64,000 bases of DNA from Flavobacterium inviolabile (GTDB lineage Bacteria; Bacteroidota; Bacteroidia; Flavobacteriales; Flavobacteriaceae). Positions 1 through 7,985 of this stretch are shown one piece after another. Location: contig NZ_CP058278.1 in NCBI RefSeq assembly GCF_013389455.1, positions 3,844,001 to 3,908,000 on the forward strand, read 5' to 3'. The stretch's first letter is position 1. Each line of letters starts with the position of its first letter. The position numbers and the translations under genes are program-made. Under the pieces are notes generated by a model. The model saw only the letters and a program-made list of their open reading frames with translations, ran no database searches and was not told the DNA's origin.

Positions 1-183
1 CGCCATGGAAGGATCCGTCATGATCGTTGCCGGATTTGAGTTAATCAAAATAACTTCAATTCCCTCTTCACGAAGCGATCGCGCCGATTGTGATCCGGAA
101 TAGTCAAACTCGCAGGCCTGACCGATAACGATAGGTCCTGAACCAATAATTAAAACCGATTTTATTGAATTGTCTTTAGGCAT
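1..183 (-). CDS. carB: Carbamoyl-phosphate synthase large subunit, N-terminal fragment (runs off the window)
   Basis: The large subunit makes carbamoyl phosphate from bicarbonate, ATP and ammonia for arginine and pyrimidine synthesis. Only the first 61 codons are present, read leftward from the ATG at 183. The visible protein begins [20 protein letters not shown] and continues with [10 protein letters not shown] and [11 protein letters not shown], the near-invariant start of CarB including its first nucleotide-binding loop. The gene continues beyond base 1. The rpmH gene and its terminator lie upstream on the same strand, so carB probably has its own promoter in the 184-230 interval. The identification is firm despite the truncation. 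Confidence 0.95.
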   Translation of the reverse strand, partial: MPKDNSIKSVLIIGSGPIVIGQACEFDYSGSQSARSLREEGIEVILINSNPATIMTDPSMA

Positions 184-229
184 TGTGTTGTGTTGTATGT
201 AGTTGTATTTATTTTTAACGAAAAGATAT

Positions 230-263
230 AAAAAAAGGCGTTACCATGAATTAGTAACACCTT
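230..263 (-). terminator. Rho-independent terminator of rpmH
   Basis: An inverted repeat (236-244 with 254-262, one G-U pair) is followed on the minus strand by a T-run at 229-236. It lies 23 bases past the rpmH stop codon. Confidence 0.75.
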
Positions 264-285
264 TATTAACGATTTTAATAAATCA

Positions 286-447
286 TTATTTTTTATGTCT
301 TGGCTCAGAAGAAACCGTTAACTTATGTCTTCCTTTAGCTCTTCTACGCGCTAATACTTTTCTTCCGTTAGCAGAAGCCATTCTTTCCATGAAACCGTGT
401 TTGTTTCTTCTTTTTCTTTTTGATGGTTGAAACGTTCTCTTACTCAT
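286..447 (-). CDS. rpmH: 50S ribosomal protein L34
   Basis: L34 is a small, very basic structural protein of the large ribosomal subunit. The 53-residue product starts [19 protein letters not shown] and ends SSEPRHKK. It shows the family core RTFQPS, then HGFMERM, then [13 protein letters not shown]. Length and charge are typical. The ATG at 447 is the only sensible start. A strong promoter lies 75 bases upstream and a hairpin terminator follows, so the gene looks monocistronic. It is too short to stand out by length alone, but the motif match is unambiguous. Confidence 0.97.
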   Translation of the reverse strand: MSKRTFQPSKRKRRNKHGFMERMASANGRKVLARRRAKGRHKLTVSSEPRHKK

Positions 448-521
448 TGCTTTTTATCTTTAAATCGTGTTTTTAAAATAACAGGTCAGCTTTGAAAATT
501 CTGTCGCTTCAAAACCGAGTG

Positions 522-551
522 CAAATATACAAAGACTTTTATTTCTGACAA
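522..551 (-). promoter_or_regulatory. Bacteroidota-type promoter for rpmH
   Basis: On the minus strand a TTG (549-551) and a TATATTTG box (522-529) are separated by 19 bases, matching the Bacteroidota vegetative consensus TTG-N17-23-TAnnTTTG. Transcription would start near 515, giving a leader of about 70 bases. Confidence 0.8.
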
Positions 552-706
552 GTGCTTTTAAAAAAATATTTTAAATTCCTTTTGATAATATTATCTTTTA
601 AGCAATTCTGCCTGCTATATCAAGGTTTTTTAACCTTCTTTGAACAAACTTATTTCGCCTGCTCATTTCATTTTATTACATTTGCAAACCTAAATACAAA
701 AATACT

Positions 707-1222
707 ATGTTTCACAGAAATATCAAACTAATCTTAGCTGCATTAATCATTGCATTAGGAATCTGGCAATTCACCGAAAACAATATTGGAAACGGTATCT
801 TTTTAATACTTTTTTCCTCCATCTTTATTTTACTATATTTCAAAAACGAATTCATATTATTAGCCTTTTTAAAACTTAGAAAACAGGATTTTCCAGGAGC
901 ACAAAAATGGCTTTCCTATATTAAAAACCCGGAAACTGCTTTAATTAAAAAACAACAGGGGTATTACAATTATTTACACGGATTAATGGTTTCGCAGACA
1001 AATTTATCGGCGGCTGAAAAGTATTTCAAAAAAGCGATTGAATTAGGTTTAAACATGGATCAGGATTTAGCTTTAGCGAAATTAAACCTTGCCGGAATTG
1101 CAATGACCAGAAGACGAAAACTGGAAGCAACCAATCTTCTTAACGAGGCTAAAAAACTGGACAAACAGAACATGCTGAAAGACCAGATTAAAATGATGAA
1201 AGATCAGATGAAAAAAATGTAA
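707..1222 (+). CDS. Membrane-anchored TPR-like protein
   Basis: This 171-residue protein has two hydrophobic segments close together near the N-terminus (about residues 7-22 and 28-55) and then a helical, lysine-rich domain. That domain contains tetratricopeptide-like helices: a GYYNYLHGLM...AEKYFKKAIELGL unit and an LALAKLNLAGIAM...EATNLLNEAKKLD unit. It probably sits in the inner membrane with the repeat domain in the cytoplasm and may act as a protein-protein adaptor. The C-terminus (KMMKDQMKKM) is charged and methionine-rich. A TACATTTG box at 677-684 could be the -7 element. The gene stands alone between rpmH (divergent) and a terminator at 1247. The precise role is unknown. Confidence 0.8.
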   Translation: MFHRNIKLILAALIIALGIWQFTENNIGNGIFLILFSSIFILLYFKNEFILLAFLKLRKQDFPGAQKWLSYIKNPETALIKKQQGYYNYLHGLMVSQTNLSAAEKYFKKAIELGLNMDQDLALAKLNLAGIAMTRRRKLEATNLLNEAKKLDKQNMLKDQIKMMKDQMKKM

Positions 1223-1246
1223 TAACATTTTGATTATCAAAAATAT

Positions 1247-1272
1247 AAAACGCCTTTTCGGGCGTTTTTTTT
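1247..1272 (+). terminator. Terminator after the TPR membrane protein
   Basis: The hairpin AAAACGCC / GGCGTTTT with a short TTTTCG loop is followed by a T-run. Confidence 0.85.
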
Positions 1273-1371
1273 ATGCCCGGCACGCAACCAAACGGTTTTA
1301 GGAACATCTTATAGTCAGATACGTTTATTTACGGCAAAAAATGCCTAACTTTACTACTTAAAGCGTTGGTT

Positions 1372-2073
1372 ATGAATAAATTTTACGTAACAAACATAGC
1401 TTTACTTCTTCTATCTTCTACAGTTCCTGCTCAAGATAACGGCACTATTTTGTTTTCGTATACCCTGCACAAAAACATCCGGCTGTATTCTAAAAAATCT
1501 GATTTAGCCTATACCAAAGGTGATATTGACCGGGGTACTTTTCTTTTTGATTCTCTGGTTAAGAACCAATTAACCGGAACAACATTCGACAATTTCAGCT
1601 TTAAGCGCCTCAAAAAAAGCCGCCTGTACTTAAACAGCATTAAAAAACCTGTATTCCTGATTACGTATGCATCGTGGTGTGTTCCGTCTAAAGGAGAAAT
1701 TCCGGCCTTAAACAAACTGGCACAGCGATACGGAAAAGACATCCAGTTTATTGTGCTGTACTGGGACCGTAAAAACAATATTAAGAAGATTGCCAAAAAA
1801 TTCAACAGCCGCATTGAAGTGTGCTATGCCCACGAAACCTATAACAAGGATGCTTACCTGGTATCTACCCTGAAACATACTTTAGGTTTTCCTACATCTT
1901 ATTTTCTGGATGAGAATTTAAAAGTAGTCAATATCAAGCGCGGCGGTGCCATCCTTACCGAAAAAGCAACCTTTACCAAAGCGCTTGATTTAAACTACAG
2001 AACATTCCAGGAAGGACTGAGCTGCCTGCTCATTAATGTCGATTCCCATTCCCAAAGACTGGCTAAGCACTAA
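1372..2073 (+). CDS. Secreted thioredoxin-fold protein (TlpA-like) with CxxS active site
   Basis: The 233-residue product has a signal peptide (MNKFYVTNIALLLLSSTVPAQ). A TlpA/AhpC-like thioredoxin fold starts around residue 90: VFLITYASWCVPSKGEIPAL, then a helix, a strand (IQFIVLYWD) and the cis-proline region (GFPTSYFLD). TlpA-type proteins reduce periplasmic disulfides through WCxxC. Here the second cysteine is serine (WCVPS), so the protein cannot do ordinary dithiol exchange and may act as a monothiol, isomerase-like or binding protein. ATG 1372 was chosen over the in-frame TTG at 1366 because the signal peptide begins there. Its stop codon overlaps the convergent lytic transglycosylase gene by four bases. 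The fold is fairly sure; the substrate is unknown. Confidence 0.85.
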   Translation: MNKFYVTNIALLLLSSTVPAQDNGTILFSYTLHKNIRLYSKKSDLAYTKGDIDRGTFLFDSLVKNQLTGTTFDNFSFKRLKKSRLYLNSIKKPVFLITYASWCVPSKGEIPALNKLAQRYGKDIQFIVLYWDRKNNIKKIAKKFNSRIEVCYAHETYNKDAYLVSTLKHTLGFPTSYFLDENLKVVNIKRGGAILTEKATFTKALDLNYRTFQEGLSCLLINVDSHSQRLAKH

Positions 2074-2966
2074 CGCTTATAGCCTTCCAAAGGGATATCA
2101 ATGATATATTTTTTATTCGGAGCTACGACCAGTTTTTTATCGCGAAGCCACGGATTGTGAATTTTCAGGATCTTATAATTAATGCCCTGCTCTATCGCAA
2201 ACAAAGCCAGGTCATCAATAGTAGCCATCACCTCAACCTTTTTTACCGGTATTTGCTGATACAATACCTCTTTAGGCAAATCATAGCCGTATTTCACCTG
2301 GTTCTTCATGATTTCTTTCAGGGCTAAAATCCTGAAAACATAACGGGATGTTTCATCATTTAAAAGCAAATCGTAATAATCCGTTACTTTCTGACTCTCG
2401 ATCTGCTTGTTCACGCCGTTCATACCGCCGTTATAGGAAGCCGCAGCCAGCGTCCAGTTACCGAATTTATCTTTAGCCGAAAGCAGGTATTTACAAGCCG
2501 CTTCCGTTGATTTTTCCAGATGGTAACGTTCGTCTACATATTCGTTCACTTCCATTCCTTTTTCTTTGGCGGTTTCCGGCATAAACTGCCATACGCCACG
2601 CGCTCCCGCAGAAGAAACGGCATTTACCAGTCCGCTTTCAATAACCGCCAGGTATTTAAAATCATCAGGAACACCATACTGTTTCAGTATCGGCTCAATT
2701 ACCGGAAAAGCCCTGTTGGCTCTTTTAATCACCAAAGCTGTTGTTGCATGCAGGTTCACATTTACCAGCAATTCCCTGTCCAGTCTTTCTTTTACATCCG
2801 AAAGCGACATCGGCACCTGTTCGCCGGCAAAGTCAATATTAGCCGGTAAATACACATGGTTCTTTACATCTACTTCCGTTCCGGTTCCGGTGGAGGTCCA
2901 GTGGATTAAAACACCACTGGTTATTATTACTGCTGCTACTATAGCCGTTCTTTTGATTCTGTTCAT
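2070..2966 (-). CDS. Lytic transglycosylase (MltD-like), membrane-anchored
   Basis: This 298-residue enzyme should cleave the MurNAc-GlcNAc bond of peptidoglycan to form 1,6-anhydro ends. An N-terminal hydrophobic segment (residues 7-22) anchors or exports it. The SLT domain spans about residues 80-230. It carries the catalytic Glu in AVIESGL (Glu110), the GARGVWQFMPETA motif, and the AASYNGGMNGV motif. A C-terminal segment with ALFAIEQGINYKILKIHNPW resembles a degenerate LysM repeat, as in MltD relatives. It probably shares an operon with the hydrolase upstream, which ends 9 bases before its start. Its 3' end overlaps the convergent neighbour by four bases, leaving no room for a separate terminator. 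Confidence 0.9.
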   Translation of the reverse strand: MNRIKRTAIVAAVIITSGVLIHWTSTGTGTEVDVKNHVYLPANIDFAGEQVPMSLSDVKERLDRELLVNVNLHATTALVIKRANRAFPVIEPILKQYGVPDDFKYLAVIESGLVNAVSSAGARGVWQFMPETAKEKGMEVNEYVDERYHLEKSTEAACKYLLSAKDKFGNWTLAAASYNGGMNGVNKQIESQKVTDYYDLLLNDETSRYVFRILALKEIMKNQVKYGYDLPKEVLYQQIPVKKVEVMATIDDLALFAIEQGINYKILKIHNPWLRDKKLVVAPNKKYIIDIPLEGYKR

Positions 2967-2975
2967 TTTGCTTTT

Positions 2976-3647
2976 TTATTTTTTTACATTTCCCTCTACA
3001 ATCAGAGAAGGTAAATTACTGTTTAACCACCTGAATTTATTCAGTATCATCACATGTGTTCCGCCTTTAATAACAATAGCATCCTGTATGTTTTTTATCG
3101 GAAACACCTCGTCGGCATCACCGTGAATGTGAATCACCGTTGTGTCACACTCTGTCCGGCTCCAGGTAACCACCTGTTCCAATGCCCAGTCCAGATAGCG
3201 TTTATCCCTCATGGACAAAAACTTTTCGTAAAGCTTTATCCGGCCTTTTGCCGTTTCGCCAAAAGCATATTTTGCCAGTACTTCAATATTCCCGAACAAA
3301 CTCGTCGGAACCAGTTTGTAAGCTCTGGTTGTTTTTGCAAGTTTGATACGTTTCGGAAATTCAATCTTTGTTTTAACACTGGATATAATGATCGTTCGTC
3401 TAACCGGAATTATTTTCGCTATTTCCTGCACCAGTATCCCGCCAAAGGAAACACCCACCAAAACAGGCTGCGCTTCCGTTATTTTTTCAGCCATCCGTTT
3501 CGCATAGGATTGCAGGCTTTCTTTAGGCTCCGGCAAAAACCATTCCAGTAAATGCACTTCAAACTGATCTTCCGGTAATTGGATATGTTCAAATATAGAT
3601 GGATTGGCGGCCAATCCGGGCATAAAATAAACAGGTATTTTACTCAT
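2976..3647 (-). CDS. Alpha/beta hydrolase
   Basis: The 223-residue cytoplasmic protein has a complete serine-hydrolase triad. The nucleophile elbow is GVSFGG, the acid is in IHIHGDADEVFPI, and the histidine is in KGGTHVMIL. The N-terminal strand VYFMPGLAANPSIF probably gives the oxyanion hole. The substrate cannot be predicted; such small proteins are carboxylesterases or thioesterases. The start chosen is ATG 3647 (MSKIPVYF), because the in-frame ATG at 3707 would add 20 residues that do not look like part of the fold. The lytic transglycosylase follows after 9 bases, so the two are probably co-transcribed. Confidence 0.85.
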   Translation of the reverse strand: MSKIPVYFMPGLAANPSIFEHIQLPEDQFEVHLLEWFLPEPKESLQSYAKRMAEKITEAQPVLVGVSFGGILVQEIAKIIPVRRTIIISSVKTKIEFPKRIKLAKTTRAYKLVPTSLFGNIEVLAKYAFGETAKGRIKLYEKFLSMRDKRYLDWALEQVVTWSRTECDTTVIHIHGDADEVFPIKNIQDAIVIKGGTHVMILNKFRWLNSNLPSLIVEGNVKK

Positions 3648-3794
3648 TATCTGATGTTTTAACGCTTTACTAACGCAAATTCTGATGATTTTTTCCGAAT
3701 TTTGCATAAAAATAATTCATTCCGAATGATTTTACAATCTCATTTCGCTTTAAATTATTATCAATTTATTTCTTCGATATGAATACACTACATT

Positions 3795-4076
3795 ATGGAA
3801 ATTAAAGACAACGAATTATTAAGACAATTCGAGAATCACACCGAAACCGGGCTATTAGCCGTTGAATATGCTATTCAAGAACGAAAATTATTTTTAACCA
3901 AACTCAATCATGCCGAAAATCAGGATCCCGAATCCATCAATGAGTTTTTAAAAAGCGTTATGTCCATTGCCGAAGAGAGAAAACTTCGTGTCGTACCCAC
4001 ACATCCCAAGATTACTTCTTTTTTTAGAAAAAATCCGGTTTACAAGGAATTGCTTCCGCCGGGAATTAAAATATAA
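3795..4076 (+). CDS. Small GNAT-like N-acetyltransferase (YjdJ/Gcn5-related type)
   Basis: This 93-residue protein matches the minimal acetyl-CoA-binding family (COG2388-like). An antiparallel sheet (GLLAVEYAIQERKLFLTKL) is followed by helix INEFLKSVMSIAEERKLRVV, and it ends PTHPKITSFFRKNPVYKELLP, the typical 'P.C.F...P.Y..L' tail with His in place of the usual Cys. The acetyl acceptor is unknown. The gene is monocistronic, with a strong hairpin directly after it that also faces mtaB. Confidence 0.82.
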   Translation: MEIKDNELLRQFENHTETGLLAVEYAIQERKLFLTKLNHAENQDPESINEFLKSVMSIAEERKLRVVPTHPKITSFFRKNPVYKELLPPGIKI

Positions 4077-4082
4077 AACATT

Positions 4083-4116
4083 AAAAAAGCTCGTGTTGAT
4101 CACGAGCTTTTCTTTT
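4083..4116. terminator. Bidirectional terminator between the acetyltransferase gene and mtaB
   Basis: An 11-bp perfect stem (AAAAGCTCGTG / CACGAGCTTTT) is flanked by A-rich and T-rich sequence, so it can serve both converging genes. Confidence 0.88.
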
Positions 4117-4133
4117 ATCTTAAAAACCGGGTT

Positions 4134-5462
4134 TTATACCGGGACATTCCGGAATTCCATACGAACCATTCCGTCTTCGTCAATTTTAGTTAAGTGTATA
4201 TCGTGCAGCGTATTAACCAGTTCCGGATTCCATGGCGTTTTCACCTTTACATAGTTTTCTGTAAATCCATGGATATAGCCTTCTTTATTTTCTCCTTCAA
4301 ACAACACGGTACGGTTGGTTCCCAGCTGGCTTTCATAGAACGCTCTTCTTTTTTTAACCGATAGTCCTCTCAGCATTTTACTTCTTTTGCTTCGCACATT
4401 CATCGGCACCACATCTTCCATCATCACCGCTTCGGTATTATCCCTTTCCGAATATGTAAACACGTGCAGGTAAGAAATATCCATTTCATTCAGGAAGTTA
4501 TAGGTTTCCAGGAAAAGCTCATCTGTTTCGCCCGGAAAACCAACAATAACATCCACCCCGATACAGGCATGCGGCATCACTTCCCGGATTTTAGCAACCC
4601 GGTCCTTATACAATTCCCGCAGGTATCTTCGTTTCATTTTTTTCAATATCGTATTGCTTCCGGACTGTAACGGAATGTGAAAATGCGGCACAAAAGTTCT
4701 GCTTTTCGACACAAAATCAATCGTTTCATTTTTCAGCAGGTTCGGCTCGATAGACGAAATACGCAAACGTTCAATTCCCGCTACTTCATCCAGTGCCTGC
4801 ACCAATTCGTAAAAAGTATGTTCGTGTTTTTTATTCCCAAACTCTCCTTTTCCGTAATCCCCGATGTTAACACCGGTAAGCACAATCTCTTTAATGCCCT
4901 GTTCCGATATTTCTTTGGCGTTTTTCAACACATTATCCATCGTATCGCTACGGGAAATCCCTCTTGCCAAAGGAATCGTACAATAGGTACATTTATAATC
5001 ACAACCATCCTGAACTTTCAGGAAAGCACGCGTTCTGTCGCCAATAGAATAACTGCCCACATAAAAATCGGCATCTTCAATCTCACAGGAATGCACTTCC
5101 CCCATGTCGTTTTTGGACAGGTCGTTGATATAATCGGTAATCTTAAATTTTTCGGTGGCACCCAAAACCAGATCCACTCCATCCACCGCAACCAGCTCTT
5201 CCGGTTTTAGCTGGGCATAACAACCCACAGCCGCCACAAAAGCTTTATCGTTATTCTTAAGTGCTTTTTTTACAATCTGCTTGAACTGCTTGTCTGCATT
5301 CTCTGTTACCGAACAGGTGTTAATCACATAAATGTCGGCAATATCCTCAAAATCCACACGATCGAAGCCTTCGTCCTGAAAACTGCGCGCAATTGTTGAT
5401 GTCTCTGAAAAATTCAGTTTACATCCCAACGTATAAAAAGCAACTTTTTTTCTGTTTTCCAT
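4134..5462 (-). CDS. mtaB: tRNA t6A37 methylthiotransferase MtaB
   Basis: MtaB adds a methylthio group to N6-threonylcarbamoyladenosine at position 37 of ANN-decoding tRNAs. It is a radical-SAM enzyme with two iron-sulfur clusters. The 442-residue protein has the N-terminal UPF0004 domain with cluster cysteines C14 (TLGCKLN), C50 (NTCSVT) and C81 (VGCYAQ). The radical-SAM CxxxCxxC follows at C154, C158 and C161 (DGCDYKCTYCTIPLARG). A TRAM-like C-terminal region ends the protein. The start TLGCKLNFSE distinguishes MtaB from MiaB and RimO. It looks monocistronic and begins at the ATG at 5462. Confidence 0.95.
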   Translation of the reverse strand: MENRKKVAFYTLGCKLNFSETSTIARSFQDEGFDRVDFEDIADIYVINTCSVTENADKQFKQIVKKALKNNDKAFVAAVGCYAQLKPEELVAVDGVDLVLGATEKFKITDYINDLSKNDMGEVHSCEIEDADFYVGSYSIGDRTRAFLKVQDGCDYKCTYCTIPLARGISRSDTMDNVLKNAKEISEQGIKEIVLTGVNIGDYGKGEFGNKKHEHTFYELVQALDEVAGIERLRISSIEPNLLKNETIDFVSKSRTFVPHFHIPLQSGSNTILKKMKRRYLRELYKDRVAKIREVMPHACIGVDVIVGFPGETDELFLETYNFLNEMDISYLHVFTYSERDNTEAVMMEDVVPMNVRSKRSKMLRGLSVKKRRAFYESQLGTNRTVLFEGENKEGYIHGFTENYVKVKTPWNPELVNTLHDIHLTKIDEDGMVRMEFRNVPV

Positions 5463-5632
5463 AATGATAAGCTACTTATGAAGTAGTAACTTTAGTTATA
5501 TTTACATCTTTTTAAAAAAGAGTTTGCAAATTTACATACAAATTTCGGTTTGGTAAAATCCATAAGGACATTTGTATGACTAATTCACAACATATTAAGA
5601 CTTTACAAGAACAGCACTGTATTTTTTATTTA

Positions 5633-7252
5633 ATGAAATCAATAATCTTTTACATATCAACATTTTGCCTTTCCCTTTTCCTTGTTTCCTGCGGAAAAAA
5701 CAGCACCGAAGGAAAAGAACATCTGGTTTTCCGGTATAACGAAAGTGCAAATGTGAGCTCCCTTGATCCGGCTTTTGCCAAAAGCCAGGCAATCATCTGG
5801 CCTTGTAATTTGCTTTTTAACGGATTGGTGCAACTGGACGACAGTTTGCACATTCAACCTGACCTTGCCAAAAAATGGATGATTTCCAATGATGGAAAAA
5901 CCTATATATTTACCCTGCGAAACGATATTTACTTTCATAAAAACAGTCTTTTCGGAAAAGACAGCACCCGCACCGTTAAGGCTTCCGATTTTGAATACAG
6001 CCTGAAACGACTGCTGGATGAAAAAGTAGCCTCACCCGGCGGATGGATCTTGCAAACGGTGGAAAGTATGCAGGCAAAAAACGACAGTATTTTCGAAATC
6101 CGGTTAAAAAAACCGTTTCCTGCTTTCTTAGGTTTATTATCGATGAAATATGCATCAGTAGTTCCGAAAGAGATAGTTGACACACCGGGTTATGATTTCC
6201 GGGCAAAACCGGTTGGCACCGGACCTTTCCGGTTAAAACTCTGGGAAGAAAACGTAAAATTGGTACTGCGCAAAAACCCGCTGTATTTTGAAAAAGATGA
6301 AAAAGGCGTATCGCTTCCGTACCTCGAAGCCGTAGCGGTCACTTTCCTGCCGGACAAACAAAGCGGCTTTTTACAGTTTGTCCAGGGAAAACTGGATTTT
6401 GTTTCCGGTCTGGATCCTTCCTATAAAGACGAGATCCTCACCCAGGACGGCACTTTACAGCCCAAATATAAAAATGATGTCAACCTGATTACCGGTGCCT
6501 ACCTGAACACCGAATACCTTGGCTTCCGAATGGACGGAACCGACAAAACAATTCTGGACAAACGCATCCGCCAGGCGATGAATTACGGTTTTGACCGTAA
6601 AAAGATGATCCTTTACCTCCGAAACGGCATGGGTACGCCGGCAACCAGCGGAATCATTCCGGCCGGATTACCGGGTTATAACCATCAGCAAGGATACGAT
6701 TACAATCCTGCAAAAGCAAAACAGCTGATCTCGGAATACAGGAAGGCGACCGGAAATACCAAACCGACCGTTTTTTTAACGACCAATGCGTCTTATATTG
6801 ACATTACCGAATACCTGCAGCGGGAATGGCAGAAAATCGGGCTGGACGTCCAGGTCGATGTCACGCCGCCGGCAACATTGCGCCAGGCGATTGCCACCGG
6901 AAAAGTTAGCTTTTTCCGCGCCAGCTGGATAGCCGATTATCCGGATGCCGAAAATTACCTTTCCCTGTTTTACAGTAAAAACTTTGCCCCGAACGGCCCG
7001 AATTATACCCATTTTAAAAATGAGGCATACGATGCGCTTTACGAGCAGGCTTTTTTAGAAACCGACAACGAAAAGCGCTATGCTTTATACCAGAAAATGG
7101 ATGCCATCATTATTAATGAAGCGCCCATCATTCCTTTATTCTATGACAGGGTAGCCCGTTTTACGCGCAAAAACGTACAAAACTTAGGAATTAATCCTTT
7201 AAATTTATTACAGCTGAAAAGAGTAAAAAAGCTACCGCCGGACAATTCCTAA
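5633..7252 (+). CDS. ABC transporter substrate-binding lipoprotein (SBP_bac_5, peptide/oligopeptide type)
   Basis: The 539-residue protein resembles OppA/DppA-type receptors. Its signal peptide has a lipobox (FLVSC, Cys20), so it should be a lipid-anchored periplasmic protein. The family features follow in order: SLDPAFAKSQAIIWPCNLLF, DLAKKWMISNDGKTYIFTLR, the VGTGPFRL motif near residue 200, and the C-terminal ASWIADYPDAENYLSLFYS and NEAPIIPLFYD segments. The start at ATG 5633 is preferred over ATG 5576 because the lipoprotein signal begins there. No permease or ATPase genes are nearby, so it may feed a distant transporter. The two-component genes start 59 bases downstream. Confidence 0.92.
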   Translation: MKSIIFYISTFCLSLFLVSCGKNSTEGKEHLVFRYNESANVSSLDPAFAKSQAIIWPCNLLFNGLVQLDDSLHIQPDLAKKWMISNDGKTYIFTLRNDIYFHKNSLFGKDSTRTVKASDFEYSLKRLLDEKVASPGGWILQTVESMQAKNDSIFEIRLKKPFPAFLGLLSMKYASVVPKEIVDTPGYDFRAKPVGTGPFRLKLWEENVKLVLRKNPLYFEKDEKGVSLPYLEAVAVTFLPDKQSGFLQFVQGKLDFVSGLDPSYKDEILTQDGTLQPKYKNDVNLITGAYLNTEYLGFRMDGTDKTILDKRIRQAMNYGFDRKKMILYLRNGMGTPATSGIIPAGLPGYNHQQGYDYNPAKAKQLISEYRKATGNTKPTVFLTTNASYIDITEYLQREWQKIGLDVQVDVTPPATLRQAIATGKVSFFRASWIADYPDAENYLSLFYSKNFAPNGPNYTHFKNEAYDALYEQAFLETDNEKRYALYQKMDAIIINEAPIIPLFYDRVARFTRKNVQNLGINPLNLLQLKRVKKLPPDNS

Positions 7253-7311
7253 TTCTTTCCGAAATTCCGGATTAGATTGCCTCCATTTATTTAATTTTTA
7301 TAAGCAAAAGG

Positions 7312-7983
7312 ATGAAAATTCTAATAATAGAAGATGAAAAAGGGCTTCGAGAAGTCATACAGCAATCGCTCGAAAAAGAGAAGTTTATTGTTGAAACTGC
7401 GGCGACATTTAACGACGGACTGGACAAACTGGGCAGTTACGATTACGACTGTGTTGTGGTGGACATCATGCTTCCGGACGGCAACGGTCTTGATTTAATT
7501 TCGGAAATCAAGGCAATTCATAAAAAAGAGGCTATCATTATCATTTCGGCCAAAGATGCGGTAGACGATAAAGTAAAAGGGCTGGACATTGGCGCCGACG
7601 ACTACCTGAGCAAACCTTTTCACCTGGCAGAATTACACGCGCGTATCAAATCGGCGATACGCAGAAAAAGCCATAACGGCGATACGCTGCTGCGCTGGAA
7701 CAACATTTCCCTATCACCGGAGCAACGCCTGGTAAAGGTAGACAACGAAGAGCTAACGCTAAACCGGAAAGAATTTGACCTTTTGTATTATTTTATCATC
7801 AATCCGAACCGCCTGATCAACAAAACCGCCCTGGCGGAATATGTATGGGGTGATTATATCGACCAGGCAGACAATCTGGATTTTGTGTATTCCCAGATCA
7901 AAAACCTGCGTAAAAAATTAAAAGATGCCGCTGCCGAGATAGACATACAGGCTGTTTACGGCATCGGTTACAGAATGAGCTAA
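7312..7983 (+). CDS. OmpR/PhoB-family response regulator
   Basis: The 223-residue regulator has an N-terminal receiver domain with acidic pocket E7/D8, phospho-acceptor Asp51 (VVVDIMLPDGNG) and Lys101 (LSKPF). The C-terminal winged-helix DNA-binding domain covers about residues 125-222 (LTLNRKEFDLLYYFIINPN...VYGIGYRMS). It would bind DNA when phosphorylated by the kinase encoded two bases downstream. The CusR/QseB type of architecture is complete. A PepSY-like secreted protein gene follows the kinase and is a likely target or partner. Confidence 0.95.
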   Translation: MKILIIEDEKGLREVIQQSLEKEKFIVETAATFNDGLDKLGSYDYDCVVVDIMLPDGNGLDLISEIKAIHKKEAIIIISAKDAVDDKVKGLDIGADDYLSKPFHLAELHARIKSAIRRKSHNGDTLLRWNNISLSPEQRLVKVDNEELTLNRKEFDLLYYFIINPNRLINKTALAEYVWGDYIDQADNLDFVYSQIKNLRKKLKDAAAEIDIQAVYGIGYRMS

Positions 7984-7985
7984 AC

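Noticed and set aside
203..430. Plus-strand reading frame across the rpmH region
   Set aside because: It is the reverse of rpmH with a low-complexity Leu/Phe-rich product; rpmH is unambiguous on the minus strand.
1509..1814. Antisense frames inside coding genes, such as here, at 2520-3126, 4464-5210 and 57256-59726
   Set aside because: They lie on the opposite strand or another frame of well-supported genes, lack family matches and show composition typical of shadow frames.
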